DNA of 34,433 bases from Alphaproteobacteria bacterium. Lineage in GTDB: Bacteria > Pseudomonadota > Alphaproteobacteria > Rhizobiales > Devosiaceae. Positions 8,974 through 16,957 of the stretch are shown here, in pieces (the stretch's first letter is position 1; each line of letters opens with the position of its first letter). The stretch is taken from contig JAJRRG010000252.1 of NCBI GenBank assembly GCA_024279675.1, forward strand, positions 1-34,433, written 5' to 3'. The position numbers and the translations under genes are program-made. The notes under the pieces were generated by a model that saw only the letters and a list, made by a program, of their open reading frames with translations, did no database searches and was not told where the DNA came from.

Positions 8974-9387
8974 ATGAGTGCTCTCAAAACATTGCTTTTT
9001 CTATTTGTGGCTGGCGGGCTAGGGGGCTTGACCAGTGGGCTTTTGGTTTGGGCGTTGGGCGCAATCGGCATAACGCCGGCCCTCGGCTTCAATATGGTGC
9101 CAGAACTGACGATAGGATGGATGGCAAGACGGGTTTTCGCCAGTGGATTATGGGGCGTGATTTTCCTGATTCCCATATTCAACACGTCCCCTGTGACAAA
9201 AGGGGGCGTTCTTGGTATTCTACCATGGCTATCAAGTATCCTGATCGTATTTCCCTACACAATGGGTATTGGTTTTTTTGGATTGGGACTTGGCATGGGA
9301 ACGCCCATCTGGACGCTGTTTTTTGGCGCCGTGTGGGGCGTTACCGGCACTTTGTTTTTAGCAAAGTTTTCCCCCCAAATTAAATAG
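8974..9387 (+). CDS. small hydrophobic integral membrane protein of unknown function
   Basis: 137 aa with about four hydrophobic segments (e.g. LLFLFVAGGLGGLTSGLLVWALGAIG); no recognised family. Confidence 0.6.
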   Translation: MSALKTLLFLFVAGGLGGLTSGLLVWALGAIGITPALGFNMVPELTIGWMARRVFASGLWGVIFLIPIFNTSPVTKGGVLGILPWLSSILIVFPYTMGIGFFGLGLGMGTPIWTLFFGAVWGVTGTLFLAKFSPQIK

Positions 9388-9482
9388 AATTGGGGCGCCC
9401 GCGAGAATAATCGAAAAAATATCAGAGAATGAAGATCAAGCCGACGGAAGATCAGGCCGACAACGGTGTGTTGCGAACTAAA

Positions 9483-9788
9483 TTAGTGCGTCCAGGGAAC
9501 CTTGCGGTCTGTTTTGAAATTGTCGGTATATACGGAACGCTTGGCTGTCGGTTTGTTGCTGGTTTCCACCCGGTAAGCGAGACCCTGACGTTTGGCATAT
9601 TCTTCGGCAGCCTCTTGGCTGTCAAAGTTCAGGCGAACCTGCGAATTCATATCACTAGAGGAAGAATAGCCCATCAGGGGATCAATTTGTCGCCCAGAAT
9701 CGCGTTCGTGAAGCAAAACCCAGTTTTTGGATTTGCCTTTTCCTGATTGCATGGCATTGCGAGGGGGACAAAAGATCAGAACTGTCAT
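9483..9788 (-). CDS. NDUFS4-like ETC complex I subunit family protein
   Basis: 101 aa; AMQSGKGKSKNWVLLHE...IDPLMGYSSSSDMNSQVRLNFDSQEAAEEYAKRQGLAYRV...DNF...PWTH matches alphaproteobacterial NDUFS4 homologues. Confidence 0.88.
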   Translation of the reverse strand: MTVLIFCPPRNAMQSGKGKSKNWVLLHERDSGRQIDPLMGYSSSSDMNSQVRLNFDSQEAAEEYAKRQGLAYRVETSNKPTAKRSVYTDNFKTDRKVPWTH

Positions 9789-9862
9789 TTTTCAAACAAA
9801 CCTTCCAATTTCTCCACACTATCGCCACTCCCAAAGGATGGGCTTGTGAAGTTAAACCATGT

Positions 9863-9939
9863 TGGTCGGGGAAGCAGGATTCGAACATGCGACCCCTGGT
9901 TCCCAAAACCAGTGCTCTACCAGACTGAGCTATACCCCG
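9863..9939 (-). tRNA. tRNA-Pro (anticodon TGG), CCA encoded
   Basis: Reverse complement CGGGGTATAGCTCAGTCTGGTAGAGCACTGGTTTTGGGAACCAGGGGTCGCATGTTCGAATCCTGCTTCCCCGACCA; loop TTTGGGA. One T-stem mismatch. Confidence 0.93.
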
Positions 9940-10078
9940 ATACCAACGTGGTTAGATGTTGGCAATACACATTCTTTTGTGAGAGGGCAAGCACTTTTGT
10001 GCAAGGGTTGCGGACAAATTCTATGGGGCCAATTCCAATTCGTTAAAGTGAGTTTTTTAACCCCTTGGCATTGACGTC

Positions 10079-10813
10079 ATGGGGCATAATACGCCAATCA
10101 TCACCCCCATGATAAGTAGTAAAAAATATCTACCTTTTGGTCTTTCCTCTGGCTTTGTTCCCAGATTTATCGCCATTGTATTGTTGGTTTTTAGCGGTTT
10201 GATTTTTCTGGACGCGCCAGCAACACGGGCGGCGGCAGTTTTGCCGGACTGGGTAAAAACCATTTTCACCTATATTACCTATATCGGTGATGCTGAATGG
10301 ATACTTATTCCTTCTCTTGCGATCGCGCTGGCCGGCGGATTGGTGGTGCGTTTCAGGGCTCAAAACACCGCAAATGAGAAAATCAAGCATTGGTCAACCT
10401 TAGCCGCGTTCATATTCTTGAGCACTGCAGGGCCGGGATTGTTCGCCAATCTTCTTAAACGATTGATTGGACGAGCGCGGCCAATACATTTTGAAGAGCT
10501 TGGCCTGTTCCATTTTCAGCCCGTCTTTAATGACTGGACCTTTCAATCCATCCCATCTGGGCACACCTCAACCATGTTTGCTTTCGCCACTGGTATCATG
10601 TTTGTTTTTCCAAAATTGCGATGGTGGGCCTTTGGATTGGCCGCTTTGGTAGGACTTTCGCGCATAGTAATTGGCATGCATTATCCAACAGACGTCTTTG
10701 CTGGTTTACTAACGGGGGTTATTGCCGCCTATGTTGTGCGCAATATTTTCTTGTCCCGTGATTGGATTTTTGAAAAAACCGACAAGGGCGAAATCGTTGC
10801 CAAGCATTTATAA
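10079..10813 (+). CDS. phosphatase PAP2 family membrane protein (start possibly ATG 10109)
   Basis: KRLIGRARP ... PSGHTSTMFAF ... SRIVIGMHYPTDVFAG, the three PAP2 motifs. Confidence 0.9.
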   Translation: MGHNTPIITPMISSKKYLPFGLSSGFVPRFIAIVLLVFSGLIFLDAPATRAAAVLPDWVKTIFTYITYIGDAEWILIPSLAIALAGGLVVRFRAQNTANEKIKHWSTLAAFIFLSTAGPGLFANLLKRLIGRARPIHFEELGLFHFQPVFNDWTFQSIPSGHTSTMFAFATGIMFVFPKLRWWAFGLAALVGLSRIVIGMHYPTDVFAGLLTGVIAAYVVRNIFLSRDWIFEKTDKGEIVAKHL

Positions 10814-10873
10814 GGTGTCCGTGAGGTCAGCGCCCCAAAAGCGCCCTTAAAGGACATGAACCGATTCTATGGC

Positions 10874-12061
10874 CTACATGGCTGCTTGATAGCGTTCGAG
10901 GCCCGCTGCAATGTCCTGCTGCAGCTCGTCAATATCCTCTAGGCCAATATGCAGACGAATGAGTTGCTCGTCCTCAGGCCAGTGATTGATGCTACGGGCC
11001 TTGCCAAGTTTCCCCGGCAGAATCAGACTTTCAAAACCGCCCCATGAATAGCCAAGGCCAAATAATTCCATATGATCAACAAAGGCGGCTAACGCTTCGC
11101 GAGATGCAGCGGGCAGGGTGAAGCTGAAGATGCAGCCCGAGCCGGAAAAGTCCCGTTTGCAAATTTCATAATCCGGGTGAGAGGGTAGGGCAGGGTGCAA
11201 GACCCGTTGAACAAGCTCATGATCTTCGAGCCATGACGCCAAGAACAGGGCGCGCTTTTGATGCTCTTGCATGCGGATTGAGAGGGTGCGCAAACCCCGT
11301 GTCGCCAAAAAACAATCGTCTGGCCCGGCAAACAGACCAAGAAGTCCATGTGTCTCATCAAGTTTGGGCCAAAAGATTTCATTGGCGGTCATGGTGCCGA
11401 ACATGGCATCGGAATGCCCAACGAACATTTTGGTGCCCGCATGGATGACAATATCTGCCCCAAGGGACAAAGGCTGGTAAAACAAAGGCGTCGCCCATGT
11501 GTTGTCGACAATTATTGCGATCTCTCTGCCCGACGAGGCCCTGTCATCGCGCGCCTTAGCGATGGCTGGGATGTCCTGAAGCTCAAATGTTATCGAGCCG
11601 GGGCTTTCAATGAATATGGCGCTGGTGTTTTCATTTATAAGCTGGACAATATCCTTGCCCAACCGAGGGTCAAAGTATCGTGTGGTCACTCCCATGCGGG
11701 CCAAATACCCGTCACAAAATTGTCGAGTGGGCTCATAGGCGCTATCGGTAACCAATATTTCGTCGCCACTGGAAACCACGCTCATGATTGCGCAGGTCAG
11801 GGCGGAAAGGCCTGAGGGCGCGACTCTTGTTCCCTTTCCCCCCTCCAATGAGGTGACAATTTCCTCAACAGCGCCGGAAGAGGGTGTGCCCCGACGACCA
11901 TACGCATATGGTTGATTACTAGTAAGGAGCGTATCTAAGTCCGGGTGCAATATGGTTGAAGCACGAAAAACTGGCGTATTCACTGCTCCAAACTGCTCAC
12001 CGGGGCGGCGGCCCAAATGTGTAAGGCGGGTTTCTAACGCACTGGTTTTTTCATTTTTCAT
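10874..12061 (-). CDS. metC: cystathionine beta-lyase
   Basis: MKNEKTSALETRLTHLGRRPGEQFGAVNTPVFRASTI; Cys/Met metabolism PLP family with IIVDNTWATPLFYQPLSLGADIVIHAGTKMFVGHSD. ORF track start 12112 is an upstream in-frame alternative. Confidence 0.9.
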   Translation of the reverse strand: MKNEKTSALETRLTHLGRRPGEQFGAVNTPVFRASTILHPDLDTLLTSNQPYAYGRRGTPSSGAVEEIVTSLEGGKGTRVAPSGLSALTCAIMSVVSSGDEILVTDSAYEPTRQFCDGYLARMGVTTRYFDPRLGKDIVQLINENTSAIFIESPGSITFELQDIPAIAKARDDRASSGREIAIIVDNTWATPLFYQPLSLGADIVIHAGTKMFVGHSDAMFGTMTANEIFWPKLDETHGLLGLFAGPDDCFLATRGLRTLSIRMQEHQKRALFLASWLEDHELVQRVLHPALPSHPDYEICKRDFSGSGCIFSFTLPAASREALAAFVDHMELFGLGYSWGGFESLILPGKLGKARSINHWPEDEQLIRLHIGLEDIDELQQDIAAGLERYQAAM

Positions 12062-12157
12062 AAATTGCAACTTATCATGTGGGGTGAGTATTATCGGTTC
12101 AAATTTATACAAATCTTGCTACATTTACTTAAGTCATAGAACTTAATTTCGGGCAAG

Positions 12158-12177
12158 TTTTGCATTCGCATGCAAAA
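12158..12177. promoter_or_regulatory. inverted repeat TTTTGCAT-TCGC-ATGCAAAA (candidate operator)
   Basis: 8-bp arms, perfect, in the metC/aapJ divergent intergenic region. Confidence 0.5.
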
Positions 12178-12258
12178 ACGTTCAAATTAATGTGATTAAG
12201 AGGCGCATGTTGTAGGTTTGGGAGTGCAAAAACTGCGGTCTTTGGGTAGGTTTTATGG

Positions 12259-12278
12259 TTAATTTAACGTTAAATTAA
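12259..12278. promoter_or_regulatory. perfect 20-nt palindrome TTAATTTAACGTTAAATTAA (candidate operator; two overlapping TTAA-N7-TTAA motifs)
   Basis: Sequence equals its own reverse complement; near the midpoint of the metC/aapJ intergenic region. Confidence 0.55.
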
Positions 12279-12469
12279 GTTATTTTGCCCTGAAAAGCTA
12301 TGCAGGTGCCTTAGCGCTTGACGTTTACGATAAAATCCTATTGTTTTCGCTTGATACCAAATTCACCAACTCAAGGTGAAGGTACACCCTGGGGAGGGCG
12401 TTTTATTGTTTTTGAATTCTTTGCGTTCTGCCCGGGTTTTCTCAAGGTTAGGAAAATAAAGGCAATCTA

Positions 12470-13501
12470 ATGCAAAAAACACTTTTAAAAGTTGCTTTAA
12501 CAGCCGCTCTCGGTTTGACAGCAACAGCATCGTTTGGTGCAAGCCACGGTGGTGGTACTCTTGGCGCAGTGATGGAAAAAGGCTTCATACAGTGCGGCGT
12601 TACCGCTGGTGTTCGTGGTTTCTCTGCTCCTGATTCAAACAACAACTGGTCAGGTCTTGAAGTCGACTTCTGTCGCGCTCTTGGCGCTGCAATCTTTGAT
12701 GATGCAGATGCAGTTCGTTACACACCATTGACATCAACAGAACGTTTCGCAGCTCTTTCTTCTGGCGAAATTGACGTTCTTTCCCGTACAACAACATGGA
12801 CAATGACTCGTGATACGTCGCTTGGCATCAACTTTGTTGGCGTAATGTTCTATGACGGACAGGGCTTCATGGTTCGTAAGGCTGACGGCATTGGTTCTGC
12901 TTTGGAACTTGGTGGCGCATCTGTTTGTATCGAAGCAGGCACCACAACAGAATTGAACGCAGCTGATTACTTCTCCTCAAACAACATTGAAGTGAACACA
13001 GTTGTATTTGAAAATCAGGACGAAGTTCTTAAAGCTTATGAAGATGGCCGTTGTGACGTTTACACAACTGACAGCTCCGCTCTGGCTGCTGAACGTCTAA
13101 ATCTTGAAGATCCAAGTGCACACGTAATCCTAGAACAGATCATTTCTAAAGAGCCTCTTGGCCCATCTGTTCGTCAGGGCGACGATTCATGGTTTAACCT
13201 AAACCGTTGGGTTTACTTCTTGCTTCTTAACGCTGAAGAACTTGGCGTAACACAGGCAAACGTTGATGATATGCTGGCTTCAGACAATCCAGCCATCAAA
13301 CGTATTCTTGGCGTTGAAGGTACGTATGGCGATCTAATCGGCGTTTCCAATGATTGGGGATACCGGATCATTAAAGCCCTAGGCAACTATGGTGAAATGT
13401 ATGAACGTCATGTTGGTCCTTCTACCGACATTGGTATTGCTCGCGGTGTTAACGCATTGTGGACAAATGGCGGCATCCAGTATGCTCCACCAGTTCGCTA
13501 A
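12470..13501 (+). CDS. aapJ: general L-amino acid ABC transporter substrate-binding protein
   Basis: 343 aa with signal peptide; TLGAVMEKGFIQCGVTAGVRGFSAPD, WTMTRD, EAGTTTEL, C-terminus GGIQYAPPVR; upstream of permease/ATPase genes. Confidence 0.93.
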   Translation: MQKTLLKVALTAALGLTATASFGASHGGGTLGAVMEKGFIQCGVTAGVRGFSAPDSNNNWSGLEVDFCRALGAAIFDDADAVRYTPLTSTERFAALSSGEIDVLSRTTTWTMTRDTSLGINFVGVMFYDGQGFMVRKADGIGSALELGGASVCIEAGTTTELNAADYFSSNNIEVNTVVFENQDEVLKAYEDGRCDVYTTDSSALAAERLNLEDPSAHVILEQIISKEPLGPSVRQGDDSWFNLNRWVYFLLLNAEELGVTQANVDDMLASDNPAIKRILGVEGTYGDLIGVSNDWGYRIIKALGNYGEMYERHVGPSTDIGIARGVNALWTNGGIQYAPPVR

Positions 13502-13517
13502 GAACTAGAATAAAATT

Positions 13518-13547
13518 CCCCGGAGGTTTTTCGCCTCCGGGGTTTTT
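13518..13547 (+). terminator. Rho-independent terminator/attenuator between aapJ and aapQ
   Basis: CCCCGGAGG-TTTTTCG-CCTCCGGGG followed by TTTTTG. Confidence 0.9.
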
Positions 13548-13599
13548 GTATAGACTACAAAAAAACATTTAGATTTATCGGAAGAGGGGTGGGCCTGAT

Positions 13600-14795
13600 A
13601 TGGCTTCCGAAAACAATACACAAGGGTCAGATGCGCCTGCAAAAGCATCCTTTGTTAACGATCCTAAAGTCCGTGCGGTATTCTATCAAGTTTTGCTACT
13701 GAGTGGCGTTGTTTGGTTTGGTGCGACAATTTGGGGTAACCTTACCGCCAATATGGCACGCCAGAATATTCGGACTGGCTGGGGTTTCTTTAACAATACT
13801 TCCAGTTTTGATATTGGCTTTACGCTGATCGATTATGATCGCTCGTCAACATTTGCTGATGTGCTCTTGGTGGGACTTTTGAACACCATGCTGGTGGCGG
13901 TCATTGGCTGTATTTTGGCAACGATATTGGGCTTTACCATAGGTATTGCGCGGTTGTCATCCAACTGGGTGATTGCTCGATTGGCGACAATCTACGTTGA
14001 GACATTGCGCAATATTCCATTGTTGCTGCAAATGTTCTTCTGGTACTTTGGCGTTCTTAAACTTATGCCAAGTGTAAAGCAGAGTTTTGAGTTGCCCCTA
14101 AACATGTTTTTTAATAATCGTGGTTTAGTGGCACCAAGCCCGATTTTTCCGACAATTTCAACATTGTTTGGATTGCATTGTTGTTGGCGATTATTGCTAC
14201 ATTTTTTGTGTCCCGCTGGGCGACTAATAAGCAGAACACAACTGGGGTACGACCACCGGCAAATCTTATAAATGCTGGAATAATCATCGGTTTTGTTGGT
14301 ATTGTCTGGCTCGCAAGTGGTGCTTCGCTAAATTGGACAACACCCGTTCTGGCTGGGTTTAACTTTAAAGATGGGATAAAAATTCCACCTGAGTTTATCG
14401 CTTTGCTTTGGGCGTTGGTTCTCTATACGGCAACCTTTATTGCAGAGATCGTGCGCGCAGGCATTTTGGCGGTACCCTCTGGGCAATCTGAAGCCGCCCA
14501 GTCCTTGGGACTAAAAGAAGGCGATCGTTTGCGCCAGGTAATCATACCACAAGCCATGCGCGTCATCGTTCCACCGCTTACCTCACAATATTTGAACTTG
14601 ACCAAAAACTCATCCCTTGCGGTGGCCATTGGCTTCCCCGAATTGGTGAGTGTGTTCATGGGCACAACGCTGAACCAGACAGGGCAGGCGGTTGAGGTGG
14701 TTTTGGTTACAATGTTAATTTACCTAACGATTTCGCTACTAACTTCAGCGTTTATGAACTGGTATAATGGGCGCATTGCGCTAACTGAGCGATAG
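13600..14795 (+). pseudogene. aapQ: general L-amino acid ABC transporter permease AapQ, interrupted by an apparent single-nucleotide deletion near 14145-14150
   Basis: ORF 13600-14271 (N-terminus, ...NNRGLVAPSPIFP) loses homology after CCGATTTTTCC; the other frame reads DNFNIVWIALLLAIIATFF and continues into ORF 14178-14795 with EAAQSLGL permease signature. Confidence 0.88.
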
Positions 14796-14804
14796 GAGAT
14801 AGCT

Positions 14805-15947
14805 ATGTCAAAATCATCAAATAGCTCGGTTGCATATGTTCGTAAGACCATGGTTGACAAAATGCCGGCCCCAAACATGTCAAAGGGCATTGTGGGCTGG
14901 ATGCGAACAAACCTGTTTAGTTCCATCGGTAACACCATACTCACATTGATAAGTGCCTATGTCATTTATGTTGCGTTAGCTGGGCTTTTTAGCTTTGCGC
15001 TTGGTAGTGCAATTTTTGAAGGTACAGGTGGCGCTGATTGTCGGGTTGAAGGATCTGGGGCGTGTTGGCCCTATATTGGTGATCGCTTTGACTTCATGAT
15101 TTATGGATTCTATCCGGAAAGTGAATATTGGCGTCCAGATCTCACTTTTGCAGTAGGCGCAATTTTGTTGTTCCTTCTGGCAACGCCACGAATTCCGGGT
15201 AAAATGATCTCCGGTGGTCTATTTCTAGTGGTGTTTCCATTCGCAGCATACTTCTTGATGGCTGGCGGCGGTTTTACCGGTCTTGAAGAAGTCCCCACCG
15301 AAAAATGGGGTGGCCTCATGCTCACCTTGGTGGTTGCGGTTACCGGAATTGTTGCCTCGTTCCCCATTGGCGTTCTTCTTGCCCTTGGTAGGCGCTCAGA
15401 AATGCCGTTGGTCAAATCTGTATGTGTTGTGTTCATTGAACTATGGCGTGGTGTTCCGCTTATCACTGTATTGTTCATGGCTTCTGTTATGTTGCCCTTG
15501 TTTCTACCAGAAGGCACGAATTTTGATAAACTGATCCGGGCTCTTGTTGGTGTGACATTGTTTACAGCCGCCTATACAGCCGAAGTGGTACGTGGTGGTT
15601 TGCAAGCCATTGATAAAGGACAATATGAGGCAGCTGATGCTTTGGGAATGAACTATTTCCAGGCCACACTACTAATCATCTTGCCCCAGGCACTTAAACT
15701 TGTAATTCCAGGTATTGTGAACAATTCAATTTCTTTGTTTAAGGACACGACGTTGGTTTCCATTGTTGGTCTGATTGACCTGCTGGGTGCCGTTAAGGCC
15801 AGTACTGCTACTGGCGACTGGACTGCTCCCTCGATCCCAATTACCGGCTATTTCTTTGCCGCACTGATCTTCTGGGTATTCACTTTCACCATGTCCCGTT
15901 ACTCCCAGTATATGGAGAAACGCTTGGACACTGGTCACAAAAATTAG
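14805..15947 (+). CDS. aapM: general L-amino acid ABC transporter permease
   Basis: 380 aa; GRRSEMPLVKSVCVVFIELWRGVPLITVLF and YEAADALGMNYFQATLLIILPQALK. Confidence 0.93.
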   Translation: MSKSSNSSVAYVRKTMVDKMPAPNMSKGIVGWMRTNLFSSIGNTILTLISAYVIYVALAGLFSFALGSAIFEGTGGADCRVEGSGACWPYIGDRFDFMIYGFYPESEYWRPDLTFAVGAILLFLLATPRIPGKMISGGLFLVVFPFAAYFLMAGGGFTGLEEVPTEKWGGLMLTLVVAVTGIVASFPIGVLLALGRRSEMPLVKSVCVVFIELWRGVPLITVLFMASVMLPLFLPEGTNFDKLIRALVGVTLFTAAYTAEVVRGGLQAIDKGQYEAADALGMNYFQATLLIILPQALKLVIPGIVNNSISLFKDTTLVSIVGLIDLLGAVKASTATGDWTAPSIPITGYFFAALIFWVFTFTMSRYSQYMEKRLDTGHKN

Positions 15948-15956
15948 GAGTTGGTA

Positions 15957-16730
15957 ATGGCCGACACAGCACAAAAATCTATGGCGGTTTCCGAAACGGA
16001 AGTCGCAATCGAAATCACTAATATGTCTAAATGGTACGGTGATTTTAACGTTCTAAGGGACATAAACTTCAAAGTCATGAAGGGCGAGCGGATTGTTATT
16101 GCCGGCCCTTCCGGGTCTGGAAAATCCACGCTTATCCGGTGCATAAATCGATTGGAAGAGCACCAAAAAGGCCACATTGTGGTCGGTGGAAATGAACTGA
16201 CGAGTGATTTAAAGAAAATCGATGAAGTTCGTCGTGAAGTCGGCATGGTGTTCCAGCATTTTAATCTGTTCCCACACCTAACGATTATGCAAAATCTGAC
16301 CTTGGCTCCGATCTGGGTTCGCAAGACTCCCAAGAAAGAAGCTGAAGAAGTGGCGATGCACTATTTGGAACGTGTGAAAATTCCTGAACAGGCAGACAAA
16401 TATCCGGGGCAGCTTTCTGGTGGTCAGCAACAACGTGTGGCGATTGCCCGCTCATTGTGCATGAACCCTGAAATCATGTTGTTTGATGAACCCACATCTG
16501 CCCTTGATCCGGAAATGATCAAGGAAGTGCTCGACGTGATGGTGAAGTTGGCTGAAGATGGCATGACAATGCTTTGTGTAACCCACGAAATGGGTTTTGC
16601 ACGCCAGGTCGCCAACCGGGTGATGTTTATGGATCAGGGGCAAATCATTGAGCAAAATGAGCCCGAAGAATTCTTCTCCAACCCGCAACATGAGCGGACG
16701 AAAGAATTTTTGAGCCAAATTCTACACTAG
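15957..16730 (+). CDS. aapP: amino acid ABC transporter ATP-binding protein
   Basis: Walker [10 protein letters not shown], signature [15 protein letters not shown], Walker [17 protein letters not shown] 15957 preceded by AGGAG. Confidence 0.95.
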   Translation: MADTAQKSMAVSETEVAIEITNMSKWYGDFNVLRDINFKVMKGERIVIAGPSGSGKSTLIRCINRLEEHQKGHIVVGGNELTSDLKKIDEVRREVGMVFQHFNLFPHLTIMQNLTLAPIWVRKTPKKEAEEVAMHYLERVKIPEQADKYPGQLSGGQQQRVAIARSLCMNPEIMLFDEPTSALDPEMIKEVLDVMVKLAEDGMTMLCVTHEMGFARQVANRVMFMDQGQIIEQNEPEEFFSNPQHERTKEFLSQILH

Positions 16731-16766
16731 AATTTGCACTGACTTGTTATTGTATGACACACATGT

Positions 16767-16798
16767 GGCCCGGTGGATAATTCTAACGGGCCGCATTT
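16767..16798 (+). terminator. candidate terminator after aapP
   Basis: GGCCCG...CGGGCC hairpin (16767-16772 / 16787-16792) followed by GCATTTTG. Confidence 0.6.
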
Positions 16799-16957
16799 TG
16801 TAAAATCATAAGCTGTCATGCGAACGCCTTAATGCAATTGTATTTGAAAAAGGCGCCTGTTGATTTTTGCGTCTTATTCTTGACGCATAAGTCAAGCGTG
16901 TGAAAGTAAGCGTATTGAGGATTTTGTTTATGCGTATGGATCTCGGTTAGCCGCACA

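Noticed and set aside
9429-9746. Plus-strand 105-aa ORF
   Set aside because: Antisense to the NDUFS4-like gene, whose minus-strand protein is clearly conserved.
10815-10861. Terminator between PAP2 and metC (TGTCC...GGACA with AGCGC...GCGCC inside)
   Set aside because: Stems are short and imperfect with no U-tract; not enough to call.
11348-11815. Plus-strand 155-aa ORF
   Set aside because: Antisense to metC, without family-like motifs.
12062-12469. SAM-type riboswitch upstream of metC
   Set aside because: I looked for a SAM-II-like consensus on the minus strand and found none; only palindromic DNA sites are evident.
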